Shown: positions 22,292 to 32,854 of the stretch, one piece after another
How the letters are laid out: every line of letters starts with the position of its first letter
Numbering within the stretch: the first letter of the stretch is position 1
Origin: Cladorhizidae sp. MBARI D1340-BT2
Taxonomy: Eukaryota; Porifera; Demospongiae; Poecilosclerida; Cladorhizidae
Direction: 5' to 3'
Assembly (NCBI GenBank): GCA_028752905.1
Contig: JAQNBH010000005.1
Coordinates: forward strand, 7,109,829 to 7,173,828
Length of the DNA: 64,000 nt
Position numbers and translations under genes: made by a program
The notes under the pieces: model-generated
Databases searched by the model: none
Seen by the model: the letters and a program-made list of their open reading frames with translations, nothing else
What the model was told of the DNA's origin: nothing

Positions 22292-22815
22292 GACGGAGCT
22301 CCACAGCTTCTGCACACTCACTCTATGAATTGGATAGCTCAAAGGATATATCTCTCTGTTTGCCCTCTTTTGACACTTAAAAACTGTTGCATATTGCATA
22401 GGTATAACCATGCCAAAGTTACAGGCGGTCAAAGTTGGGGACCTCAAAACCTGCATGCCTGAATTCTCTGCATTCGGGCTCCTGATTGCAAAGTGCCAAA
22501 TATATCAGTGACAAAATTCTACAAAATGAGTGTTTTCATTGGGCGCTAAAACGGACTATGTGGTCAAAAGTGGGTGATGAAAATCTATTTTGCCTTCTGC
22601 TTGCCACTGATAGTAATTCAACTGTCTAGCACTTTATCAGGAGCCAAAACGGCAGAGAATTCAGACATGCAGGTTTTGAGGTATCCAACTTTGCCTGCGT
22701 GAAACTTGGCATGGTTATAACTAATAACCATGAAATGTGTTCTAGTATCAAAAGAGAACACACACCGAGATCTGTCTTTTGAGCTAATTATCAAGTGAAG
22801 TGTGGAGAATTCCAA
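22292..22815. repeat. Long imperfect inverted repeat (arms about 200 bp)
   Basis: 22292-22497 and 22628-22815 are inverted copies. Shared blocks include tgcaggttttgaggt, cagagaattca, ggcatggttata, tatcaaaaga/tgtcaaaaga and ctttgagcta. Identity is roughly 70 percent by eye around a spacer of about 130 bp. A transcript would fold into a long hairpin. Whether this is a fold-back transposon or an inverted duplication is unclear. Confidence 0.65.
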
Positions 22816-23197
22816 AGTTTTAACCACAAGTTTTTATAAGAATCTGTACTTTATGGTAGCACTCACATTCTTGAAGGAAGCAACATGTTCGCAGGAAAGG
22901 AAAGTTACATAAGCGAGTGCAACTTGTTTCATCTTTGAGGCCTTCACTCAGATTCAGAGAGACATGACATTTAATTTGTACAACAAAACCATCATTTTAT
23001 TTTCCTCCCCGAAGAAATTTCCTGCTATACAGTACATGACATGAGCACAGAAAAAAATCCTGAAAACTCTCAATTTACACCTTAGCTCCACCATCAGGCT
23101 TTTAAAAGCTAATTCAAATTCCATTCCGTAGGAAATTGTTGCATCCCCCCTTTTTAAACTTGAATAACTCAAATTTGATCATTCTAGATATCACCTC

Positions 23198-23383
23198 CAG
23201 GGTTTCATTTAGGGGGAGGGGGGGGGCTGCCTTGGAACCTTTGTGCCCCCCCCCCCTTGGAAATTGTATTATTAAAATTCTTATTGATGTTGATAGTGCT
23301 TGACATCATGCCCCCCCCCCCCCCCTTAATATCCAGATTCCTCCAGTTGCCCCCCCTCGGACAATTTTCTAAATGAAACCCCC
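23198..23383. mobile_element. Short GC-run-rich MITE, about 186 bp
   Basis: The left end CAGGGTTTCATTTAG and the inverted right end GGGGGTTTCATTTAG flank a core full of G and C runs. The ends resemble the CAGGG ends of the hAT copies in the right part of the window. No target duplication is evident. Confidence 0.45.
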
Positions 23384-23411
23384 GAGTCCTCTTATCCTCC
23401 TATAAACTCAC

Positions 23412-23653
23412 TGATGATAAAGTTGCTGAAGCCTGGGCCATGCCTGGCTGGGGGGAGAAATCTTGGTAAATGAAACCCCCAGAGACAGGCAAGGGGGCAT
23501 GGTGGTCTGACTCCGAGGATGCAGGGAAGTGACTGGAGGGGTTTTTGCTTCGAGGGTCTGCCATGTCTGCCTGGCGAGTGGGGATTGCCTCAGTCTTTGT
23601 AGGAACGTTGTTACTAGTGGCCAGTGTGCAGCTTGAAGCGGCACCCACGTCAC
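23412..23653 (-). CDS. NEDD1: NEDD1-like protein, upstream Ser/Pro-rich linker exon
   Basis: Acceptor gttgttgttatag, donor gtgagttt after TCATCA. Read so that it ends in phase 0, as the next exon requires, it encodes about 80 residues of a Ser/Thr/Pro-rich linker (for example RSKNPSSHFPASSESDHHAP and GGFIYQDFSPQPG). Another frame is also open but would not join in phase. The acceptor tract is T/G-rich, so the 5' boundary is less certain. Upstream exons were not found. Confidence 0.55.
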
Positions 23654-23914
23654 CTATAACAACAACAACAACAACAAAGGAGAAATGAACATATTCCTGT
23701 CATAACAGCAAACTTGCAACAAGAACCTCCACGTACTTACTCACGCAGGTACGTACGTTATTAACCAGTTAGGAAGCTGTGCAGAGTTAAAAAAATAGTA
23801 AGTCAGGCTTTAATTACTAGGTTCAAATAAAATAGTGTGGTCTGACACCAGAGCCCCACAATTATCATCATTGTGGATGCACCTGCACATTAACCCATTC
23901 ACTCACTAGTGTAA

Positions 23915-24301
23915 GTGTATGTATGTGCCAAAACAATAGCTACATTCTTTCTCTACTTGCCTACCGAATATAAAGGCTATAGACGTTCCGTAACTAAGGG
24001 GAAAACATTGAAAAACACTGACCGTTCAGATTTCGAGCAGCTGTTTCACCGCAATCAAGATGTCCGGTCGACTAACCTAGGAGGATTGTGCTTTCTAGAG
24101 TTCTGGACAATGATTTTGGACTGTCTTGAGGGGAAAAGCAGTGATGAAGAAGGTGATGGCATCTCATCTTACCTTGGCCAGACCAGTGTTGACCCTGAAG
24201 CTCTGCTATCGCTCAGTAAAGTAGTCAGGCTTGACTTACCTTCAAGCAAGCCTAGCGCTCTCATTCGAGCTGACGATTTGGATGAAGATGAGAGTGCTTA
24301 G
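23915..24301 (+). CDS. Unidentified open frame, 128 codons, acidic C-terminus
   Basis: Open frame with coding-like composition, for example KNTDRSDFEQLFHRNQDVRS and an acidic tail ending ADDLDEDESA before TAG. The start is uncertain; the frame may be an exon beginning near 23950. It lies on the strand opposite to the NEDD1-like gene and next to the transposon nest, so it may be a transposon remnant. I do not recognise the family. Confidence 0.3.
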   Translation: MYVCAKTIATFFLYLPTEYKGYRRSVTKGKTLKNTDRSDFEQLFHRNQDVRSTNLGGLCFLEFWTMILDCLEGKSSDEEGDGISSYLGQTSVDPEALLSLSKVVRLDLPSSKPSALIRADDLDEDESA

Positions 24302-24422
24302 CGATGAAGAAGGCATTGACAGTGAGTTTAGCTATAGTTAGCTGTGCAGTGAGTAAGCAGCATGAACTGCAAAGGCTGTTTTAGCTTCCTTGTTCATGGG
24401 TAGTCCATGGAAAAAATGTTAC

Positions 24423-24706
24423 ACAAGCTGAATGCTAATTAACCTCTTTAATTAAGCATGTGCAGGATAAATCCTGTGGGATCAGTGCCTTTGATGCGTT
24501 TTGTAGTCCTGCTTGTTCCTACTTGAACCCTTCCTTTCCTGCGCTTCTTCTTTGCTAATTACATGAATAAAACCTCTTTATCTTAAACTAGCAGAGATAC
24601 CTCTCCATCAAGCTGGTGTGTGGCATCCAGCGGTCTCTAAGTATACACACAGACGGACACAGCTATCTATTATGGCCACTCAGTTGTTCTCCCTAACCCA
24701 GTGAAG
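24423..24706 (+). repeat. Dispersed repeat R, copy 1 (about 284 bp)
   Basis: From acaagctgaatgctaattaa to taacccagtgaag this is closely similar to 31583-31853 in the same orientation, with sequence outside both copies unrelated. The most conserved part is ccatcaagctggtgtgtggc through acagacggacacagctatct. The two copies bracket the nested TTAA elements. Possible SINE, solo LTR or old direct duplication. The rest of 24302-25129 holds nothing else I recognise. Confidence 0.75.
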
Positions 24707-25381
24707 CTGAGCTGAGAGGAAAGCATGGAATGTTACTTGGGTCACCATAAGCCTGGGTTTTAGCTCACCTAATGCACTGTTCAAAGTATTTTGCTAGAGA
24801 GAGGCTTCCAACAGGGGGCTTATCATCGCCAGTCAAATAACAAGCAGCTGGAATCTTCCGAGGTGCACTGTCGACGGTGGTGTTCCTTTGCAACACGGCC
24901 GCACCTAGGGTTCACTTTCATTCTCTCTCTCTTACAGGACAGTTCTTCAACACGCTTGGATTCCAAACATTTTTTAAATAAATGTGACAAACAACACTCT
25001 CGACCACGAGTTCAGAGTCCATGAAGCTTTTCACCAACAGGCATTTGCAACTACCCGGCACCACATGTGGCTCATCGCATGAGACATAACACATGTCCCA
25101 TCTGCCAAATTTAAATATGCTAGCTTTAAAAGGGGGGACTACTGGTCAAATCTCCCGAAATGTTGTGACGAATTTGCAAGTCACCATAACATTTCCCCTC
25201 TTCCCAGTGTGCTAGTAATTTATATCCAGTTGTTGCTTACGCTGTGTGCTTTAAAATGATATGTCAATAGGCACTTGTTCGTGGAAGATATAACCAGCAA
25301 CGTCAAGGTCACTCAAAAAAACTGCACTCACCATTTTGTGACATCTCCACAATGCTGTGTAAACAAGGGCTCTAACTAAAA

Positions 25382-25996
25382 GGCCTGTCCACACTGCACT
25401 TAAACCGATGTGCATTAATGTGCATTGGGTCAGAGGAAAATGCTGAGTGCGCAGTATAATGCACGTTCGTTGCGTACACACTAGCACCAAAATAAACCAT
25501 ACGAATCAGCCTCTACCAAGGTCAGTCAAAATCATATACTGTAGCTGCAGTTGAGATGGAGTTTGTTTTGCATCTTTTTCTTGCTTATTAGCTACTTACA
25601 GATCTGCACAGGAAACATTTTCTGCAGGGAAGAAAGAGTAGAGAGCTGAGGGAAAGGCAAAGGTTGGGTCTGCACGAACTTCAGAAGTGCAGATGCAGAG
25701 TGTATAAACATAGCAACAGTTCTCTAGCTGTGCAGTTGGCCTAGCTAGCTAGCTAGTTTGGCCACACACCACAGATAGTATACAGCTAGCTCCAAAGTTC
25801 CTAACGGCAGCATACGAAGACACGAGTGAATGAAATTCTTTTCAACGTACACGCAGTGTTTTGAACGCTTTAATTTGTTGCTCTGATTCGCATCGCACCT
25901 ATCGAGGTGGATCAGAATAATGCGCATTATTTTAATTCGAATTCAGTGTGGACGCGACCAATGCATGCGCATTGGCTTGTGCAGTGTGGAGAGGCC
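25382..25996. mobile_element. Element E, TTAA-type MITE (615 bp)
   Basis: Inverted ends GGCCTGTCCACACTGCAC (left) and GGCCTCTCCACACTGCAC (right, inverted). TTAA lies on the right (25997-26000); the left flank is TAAAA. No coding capacity. The right TTAA is also the left flank of element B. Confidence 0.6.
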
Positions 25997-26465
25997 TTAA
26001 GGGAGGCTTTTACCATTTTTTTTTATGATAAAAAAAATTAATGTTTTAAGGGGACTGCTCCTAAAAAAAAGTTTTTCACTTTTTTTGTTTTTTTTTGCTC
26101 AAGTTGTACCTATAATGTGTCTGCAGGCAGAGTTTCAAGTCCTGAAGAAACTACTTACTTCAATCACAAGTTACAGCTAATTCTGTCCATGCACTATTGA
26201 TTTCATTTCATTATTATTCTTATAGTTCTTCTGTAACTTACCTCTGAATGTCTTCATTTCTACCTGAGCGCTACTCTGAGGTCGTTACCCCTACTGACAC
26301 TTTTTATATATCAAAATGTAGCATTTTCGACGGTGCTTCGTTCCAGCTGAATTACGCAATGTTTGGAGGAGGGGGGGTAGGCATGCGCACGTGATGAATC
26401 CCCGTCAGTTTGTGAATTTCCCCATTAGGTAAGGTCAATTATTGAGTTTTTCTGCGATTCTGAAG

Positions 26466-28524
26466 ATGCCACGTCTGTGCAAAGCTAAAGCGAAGGCTCT
26501 CCTAGCCCGGCAGACCAAAGCTGGATGGCCTGGAGACAATTCTCCCCCTGCCCAGTTGGCAGCTACGGAATCTTCAACTCGGACTGCTGCTATGGAATCT
26601 TCCACTCGGTCTGCTTCTATCGAATCTTCCACTCGGTCTGCTGCTACTGAATCTTCCACTCAAGGTCTTGGAGTTGCTCCTGCAGGACCTAGTCAAGAAG
26701 CAACAGGCAAGTTTTATGAATAAGAAATGTGGATGTAAAAACGTGGATGCTTAGTGGACTGCTTGTGATTGTTATTCTTTCTTGTTTGTAACAGTAGAGA
26801 GGCCTATTCCCATCATGACAGTGTCAGGGAAGAAGTTAGCTGCTGCAACCTCTGCTTTGACTCTAGCTAAGTCCACAGTTGAGGAAGGAGAGGGAAGGCG
26901 TATTTTTGATTTTTCTGCTTTGTCCAGTGCTATCGCAGGGGCATGTCTTTGTAAAGTTTGTCAACGGCCCGTCCGACTTGTGGAAAGCTTTGCTAGGAGA
27001 AGTGGTATGGTATCCTGTGTGACAATTGAGTGTACCAACCCTAGATGTACTGAGGTGACCGTGGTGAGTGATCCCCTGTCGAAGGAGGCCAAGGCCCTAA
27101 ATAAGGCAGTGATCTTTGGTTCCCGGGTTGCAGGTTGTGGTAGGAGCGGCTTGGAAGATATTACAGCTTGCATGGAGCTTTTACCCCCCCCCCCCCGTTC
27201 GGGAAGCAGCCTTTGCTCGGTATCAGGAGGAAATAGCGGAGAGTTGCAGTGCAGTCAGTGAGGCTGTTAGGCTAGAGGCGGCTGAGCGTCTGCATGATTT
27301 TAATGATGCTAGGAAGGATGAGGTGATTGATGTGGCTGTTACGGTTGACGGGACTTGGTCAAAGCGAGGCTACCATTCCCTGAATGGGGTGGTCGCAGTT
27401 ATATCCTGGGATACTGGTGAAGTACTGGACTTTCATGTGATGTCCAAGTATTGTGCAGCATGTGCGTCCTATAAAGCTAAGCATAGTGATGAAGAGTTTG
27501 ATGAGTGGTTCAACGGTCATGAAAGAGTGTGTACAAGTAATTATGAAGGGAGCTCGGGACAAATGGAGACAGTAGGTGTGGTGAAGTTGTTTGAGAGGTC
27601 GGTTAGCAAGTTAGCCCTTCGGTATACCACCATGATAAGTGATGGCGATACTAAATCTCATATGGCTCTGATAAATGCCCAACCTTATGGTCCTGACACG
27701 CTTGTGGAAAAAGAAGAGTGTGTTGGCCATGTTGGGAAACGTTTCAAGAAGCACTTGGATGCCCTTCGGAAGAGTGGTGGTGTGGATGAGGAAGGTAATC
27801 ATGTGTCCTTGCAAGGGAAAATGGTGTTAGCAATGCCACTGCAGTCGCATTAGGTGGATACGTTGCTGGAGCCATTAGAAATAATCAGAATAATTTAGAC
27901 GGCATGGTCCGGGATATCAAGGCAGTATATTTTCATTGTGTGTCCACCGATGACCATCCCCAGCATCAGTTTTGTCCCATGGGTGAGAGTAGCTGGTGCA
28001 AATATAATAAAGCCATTTCTTTGAAAGAAGCAACACCGAAGCATAAGCCCAAAATCCCCCCAGCGAAAGGAAAGTTTTTCAAGAAGGTCTTTGATAAAAT
28101 GTCCCGGAGAGAACTTTTGAAAGGATGTTTGCGTGGTGCCACTCAAAATCAGAATGAGTGTTTCCATAGTGTGATTTGGAAGAGTGTGAGGAAGTCTGGC
28201 TTTGTAACGGCAGTGGTGGTCCATTTGGGTGTAAACATAGCTGTAGGAACCTTCAATAGCGGCAAGAGTTGTGGCATGTCCAGGATGTTGAAGATGGTGA
28301 CAGGGAATGAGGGTGGTGGACGTTCTAACGCTGCTTTTCTGAGTTCCGATGCCAGTCGGTTGTACAAGAGTAGGACCCGTGCCGAGGCTACTGCTAAGAG
28401 GAGGAGGAAGGCCACCGCTATCCAGAGATCCAGGAGGGAAGCAGAAGCGATAGTTATGGAAGGTGGTCCCTCTTACGCACCTGCACTTGATGAAGATTTG
28501 GATGAAGAGGACGACAGCGACTAA
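26466..28524 (+). pseudogene. Kolobok-like DDE transposase with GC-AG intron and two frameshifts
   Basis: Exon 1 starts MPRLCKAKAKALLARQ and has a Ser/Thr repeat (ESSTRSA). An 88-nt intron (26707-26794) starts CAG|GCAAGT and ends taacag; it joins ...SQEAT to VERPIPIM in frame. Exon 2 has a Cys cluster (CKVC ... CVTIECTNPRC), VTVDGTWSKRG (first catalytic D), SKYCAAC, ISDGDTKSH (second D), and TQNQNECFHSVIW (catalytic E), ending in an acidic tail. This layout is known from Kolobok transposases and from the Pfam 'Mutator-like transposase' domain. The frame changes at a C run near 27183-27196 and at a short A run near 27820, so the gene is broken or the homopolymers are miscounted. Confidence 0.75.
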
Positions 28525-29183
28525 CTTCTTTCTTTCCCCCCTATCTCATGCTCTGTGTATGAATGTGTCTCTCTGTGTGTGAGTGTGTATTTGTCTCTGT
28601 TTTCCTTCCCCCCCACCCCTCTCACTCTGGTGTTGTGGTGCATGAACTAACAAGGCTCATATCTCAGACCCTTTTTTTTTTCAATTTGAAAACGCTAAAA
28701 CTTTGTCAATGTTCACATTTGTTAAATAATTTGTATATCACTAGAATGTTCATTTTGTACTCTTTGGAGTGAAAGAGAGAAAATTTGTGATTTGTGAGCT
28801 GTAAAGTATATATTGGCCCGAATACCTGGCTGGGTACAGTTGTTCTTTTTTTTGAAATTTTGTAAAAAGTTGAAAAAATGAGAAATTATTGAAAAATGCT
28901 CTTTGGCCTTGTAGTAGTGTGTTTCTTCTACTAGCTGTCGAAGTTGAACAACCCTACATCAAGTATTGAAAAAGAAGTAGCATTCTCCCTAGAATTTGGC
29001 AACATTTTTTTGCACATTTTCCTGTATAAAATTAAAGACAAGTCTAATCATCAAAATTAATACATCATCTGAAAGAACAAAGCAAGAGCTATATTTTGAT
29101 ATATAAAACAATGATATATGACAAATACTTTCTGAAATAAGTGGGATAAAAAAGTAGCATTGAAATTCAGGAGCAGTCCCCCC
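28525..29183 (+). other. 3' non-coding part of element C
   Basis: AT-rich sequence with a GT-rich start between the transposase stop and the right inverted end. No gene. Confidence 0.5.
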
Positions 29184-30070
29184 TTAATTGCTCTATTCTA
29201 TACCTTGATGCATGTAGTTGTTATGTTTCAAGTTTCAGAGTATTTCAATGCTCCATTATGAAGTTATGCACCTTTTTGTGCATTCTATTTCACATTATCA
29301 AGCTATATACAAAATACCGTTTGAATCTTGAAGACACGCTCCTGCCAAAGGTAAGCGTATCTCCCTAACCGTTCATGATAGAAGTCTGGAAAAGGACTCT
29401 AAATGAAGCTCTCGGTAAGCTTCCAATTACCATAGTTACCACGCAGCCCTGTGCTGTCATCACATGCGCATCCTGTCAGGCAACCGTCATCATTTCGATT
29501 TTTACCAAAAAATACCCCCCAAAACACACCCACTTTTCATGGCTTCTCCTGAAAATCACTGTTTCCGAATCTGGAAATATTCTAACTTGCTCATTTTTTA
29601 AATGTATACAAGATTTTAATATGATTATCATTTGAAAGCCCTTTCCCTGCTCTAAATAGTGAATGACATAGTGAATGACTAAAACATGTTTAAGTCCATC
29701 CATGGTGGAGGTATGCATATGGATATACATACCATGTTTAGAACTTCAGGTTGACCTCTCTTGAAATTCAGTTGTTGTGCTAATGATATTTTTAGCCATT
29801 CACTTTGCACTTCTATGATCACTCTAAGCACTTCCTAAGTGGGAAGTGGTTATGACTAAGTGGCCATGAGTTAGAATATTTGCCCCTGATACTGAGGTGG
29901 GATCCATAACTTCACCTAGGTAGTAGATATGCAAAATCTGGGCATATCAAAAGAAAGCACATTCAATACACTGCATCTTGATAAAATTTCACCTGCATTG
30001 AGAAAGAAATTAAAAAGTTATGACAAGTTGTGTCGACCACCCCAGAAATGGTAAAAGCCTCCCTTAATAA

Positions 30071-30799
30071 GGCGGGACTAATCCATTTGTTCGAAAAAAC
30101 ACATTTTTAAAGATATTTATTCATTCTATAGTATAGTTCATGTAGTATTTCTATTTCAAGTTTCAGAGCATTTGAAGGCTTCACTGCAAAGTTATACACA
30201 CTTTTGTCCATGCTATTGACTACATAAATTCGAAGTTACGAACCTGAAAGGAAGATAGAGAACATAATAATGTACTTTTTTCAAGAGCCGTTATCTCAAA
30301 ATGAGTTATTTCAAGTTTGTGTGCACATAACTGGGCCATGCTTTGTCCTATATCAACTTTAATATATCATTTGAAAGCTCTTTTCATACTCTTTCATTTG
30401 AATGGAAAGAATCCACTAAAAAAAATCTATGGGGGAGATATTAGCCCTGGAATGTTGCTAATCATAGAAAAACACTGACCTTTCTTAAAAATCCATTTTA
30501 CAAGTTATGATGTTTTCATCCATTCAAAATGCATGTCTGTGGGTTCTCTAAGTGCTGTCAAAATTGTAAGTGGTTATGTCACACAGGTGTTGAGTAAAAG
30601 TGCAATAATGTGAAATCACCTTGGTGTCCACAACTGTCCACAACTCTGACCAGGATGGCGCTAGGTCAAAACTAAATATACCATTGGAAAGCTCTCTGAA
30701 TGAGCAGCATTTTGGTACTAATTTCAACATCATAGTATATAGAACAAAAAAGTTATGAACGAATTTAAAAAAATGTCCCAGAAATGGATTAGTCCCACC
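30071..30799. mobile_element. Element D, TTAA-type MITE (729 bp)
   Basis: Inverted ends GGCGGGACTAATCCATTT (left) and GGTGGGACTAATCCATTT (right, inverted). TTAA on the right (30800-30803), ATAA on the left, which overlaps the right TTAA of element B. No coding capacity. Confidence 0.75.
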
Positions 30800-31582
30800 T
30801 TAAGTCTGTGGTTTGTCAAAGCACTTAGGTAATTGTCTGCACATACTGTGTTAATTAGTTAACCCACTAGGTTGAAAGGTTCATCCTATAATTTGACAGT
30901 GCAAAAATACAACAAAAACCAACCCTGAAACACAGGGGCGCTGCAGTTTTTGAATAAACACGATGTTGCAGGAGGTATCTTCTAAGAAAAAGTGCGTATG
31001 AGACACTCAACATATCACTTGAAAGCACACAGGAAAAGTTATGGCGGTCACAAAACTTTAGGATTTTTTTTGTTTTGACCAGCAGTCTGCCTTAACTTTT
31101 ACACTGGTTGGGACCTATCTGCCAAATTTAATTCCTGCCAAATATCGCGGCTATATGCACAGCATTTGATAGTTACAATAATGCGCTATGTATACTCCAA
31201 ATCAGAACACACCAATTCCCTTAGACAACATCATTGCCTGGAACTGTTACGTGTGTTCTGAAACTTACATGTTGATGTTGCCTGGAACTGTTACATGTGT
31301 TGTCTGAAACTGTTACATGTTGCTGTTGCCTGGAACTGTTCACGTTCTTTTTAAGAGTAAGAACTGTAGGTGGAATATGCTTCACGTCACTCCCTGGAGA
31401 ACTGGGCCGATACCAAGACAGTGGTTCACAATATGAGCTGCTAACACACATGCACACATCGCTGAGCAACAAAGTTCTAATAATAAACTCAACCAAAAAA
31501 ATATCCAACTATTATTATGGAGTGGAGAGGAAGTGGTGCAGTGATCAACACTGCTGTGTGAAGTAACTAATTTCACTGGGTG

Positions 31583-31853
31583 ACAAGCTGAATGCTAATT
31601 AACTTCTTTAATTAAGTATGTGCAGGATAAATCCTGCAGGATCAGTGCCTTTGATGTGTTTTGTGGTCCTGCATGTCTACTGGAACTCTTCCCTTCTTGA
31701 GCTTCCTGCTAATTACATGAATAATTATCTTAAACTAGCAGAGATACCGCTCCATCAAGCTGGTGTGTGGCATCCAGCGGTCTCTAAGTATACACACAGA
31801 CGGACACAGCTATCTATTTGGACTACTCAGTTGATTTTCCTAACCCAGTGAAG
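31583..31853 (+). repeat. Dispersed repeat R, copy 2
   Basis: Second copy of the repeat at 24423-24706, same orientation, with several small deletions. The stretch 31096-32854 contains otherwise only a short imperfect repeat of tgcctggaactgttac near 31232-31340; no gene was recognised. Confidence 0.75.
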
Positions 31854-32854
31854 GCAACGCTGCCCTCAGTAAATGTCACCATTTCAGCAACTGTGGTGTT
31901 TATCTAATAGAGTAAGGCTAGAGACAGCCTCACTAACAAACTGCTTGTGTTATGCGAACTCTAACGTGGCTAGTTGGTAATGCTGCCATGTTGTGTTAGC
32001 TGGATGCTATTGTCGGGAACTTGGGGGGAAAAAACACGAGCAGGTACATGTCTAAACAAAATGGCCGCTGATCGCAAAAGCAATGCTGTTTTAGGTGATG
32101 GTCTTCCAGTGAGCTTGGAGTCCAATTGTCAATTGGAATTACATGCATAGCCACAGCTGCTAGAACACTTGGCAAAGGATTAGAAGAGCCTGCAAATGAG
32201 TGAGCAACAGCAATGGAAAAGTACCGTTTTAGCAGAGATAGGAACTTTGTTCCTTGGGGGAAGGAAGTGTATTTTTTTTGTTGCCATCTACCACCATTTT
32301 AATAAGAACTGTGTCAAAATACTACAGGAAGTACTTGTGTCTCCCATCAACCCCCTCCCTCTCCTTGGCATGAAACTCATAGGCATGGTCATAATATGGT
32401 GATACTTACTGCCTCAATGTTTTGTGAAATACGTTGCGAAGCTCCTTCGCATGCACATAAACATTTTCACTGACAGAGCTTCCCAGCGAGACACCACAAG
32501 GATGTCCACAAAGGTTTATAACAAAGGGAGTGGCACCTAACAGCTTGTTGTGCACCAGACATCAACGAAAGGCAAGTTTGCAGTGCATCATAATTGGGGC
32601 TAGAGGTCAATATGTGGGTGGAGTTAGTGTGAGGAGTCAATATGCCATCATGGAATGATCTCTAGTGAGAGTTCAGACAGCGGCTACCAGCAACATTGTT
32701 TAGCGCTCAGCTGTATTGACAAATTATAGGCTGAAAGTTGTGGGCCTATGTAGCTGCTGAGAGGGTTATTTAATAGAGCAGTACCAGCTAGAAGCTATGT
32801 AGCGGCACATGTTTGGGCCAAAAACAATACACAAATATACTCGTAAAAACCATG

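Larger units (their letters stand above)
26050..29183. mobile_element. Element C, autonomous-type TTAA transposon (about 3.13 kb)
   Basis: Inverted ends GGGGACTGCTCCT (left) and GGGGGGACTGCTCCT (right, inverted), flanked by TTAA at 26046-26049 and 29184-29187. It contains the transposase gene at 26466-28524. A TTAA target plus this transposase type points to the Kolobok superfamily. It sits about 50 bp inside element B, so it inserted after B. Confidence 0.8.
26001..30063. mobile_element. Element B, TTAA-flanked MITE split by element C
   Basis: Perfect inverted ends GGGAGGCTTTTACCATTT at 26001-26018 and ending at 30063, each flanked by TTAA (25997-26000, 30064-30067). Without inserted element C it would be about 0.93 kb and non-coding. 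Confidence 0.8.
25132..31091. mobile_element. Outer element A of a nested transposon cluster
   Basis: The left end GGGGGACTACTGGTCAAA (near 25133-25150) is matched by the inverted right end GGCAGACTGCTGGTCAAA (to 31091), 15 of 18 positions. TTAA follows on the right (31092-31095) and TTTAAAA precedes on the left. The interior is almost entirely filled by the younger elements E, B, C and D. Confidence 0.55.

Noticed and set aside
24590..24690. Possible - strand WD40 exon of the NEDD1-like gene in repeat R
   Set aside because: Frames contain stops or no WD motif, and the segment is repeated at 31740-31820, so it is part of a dispersed repeat.
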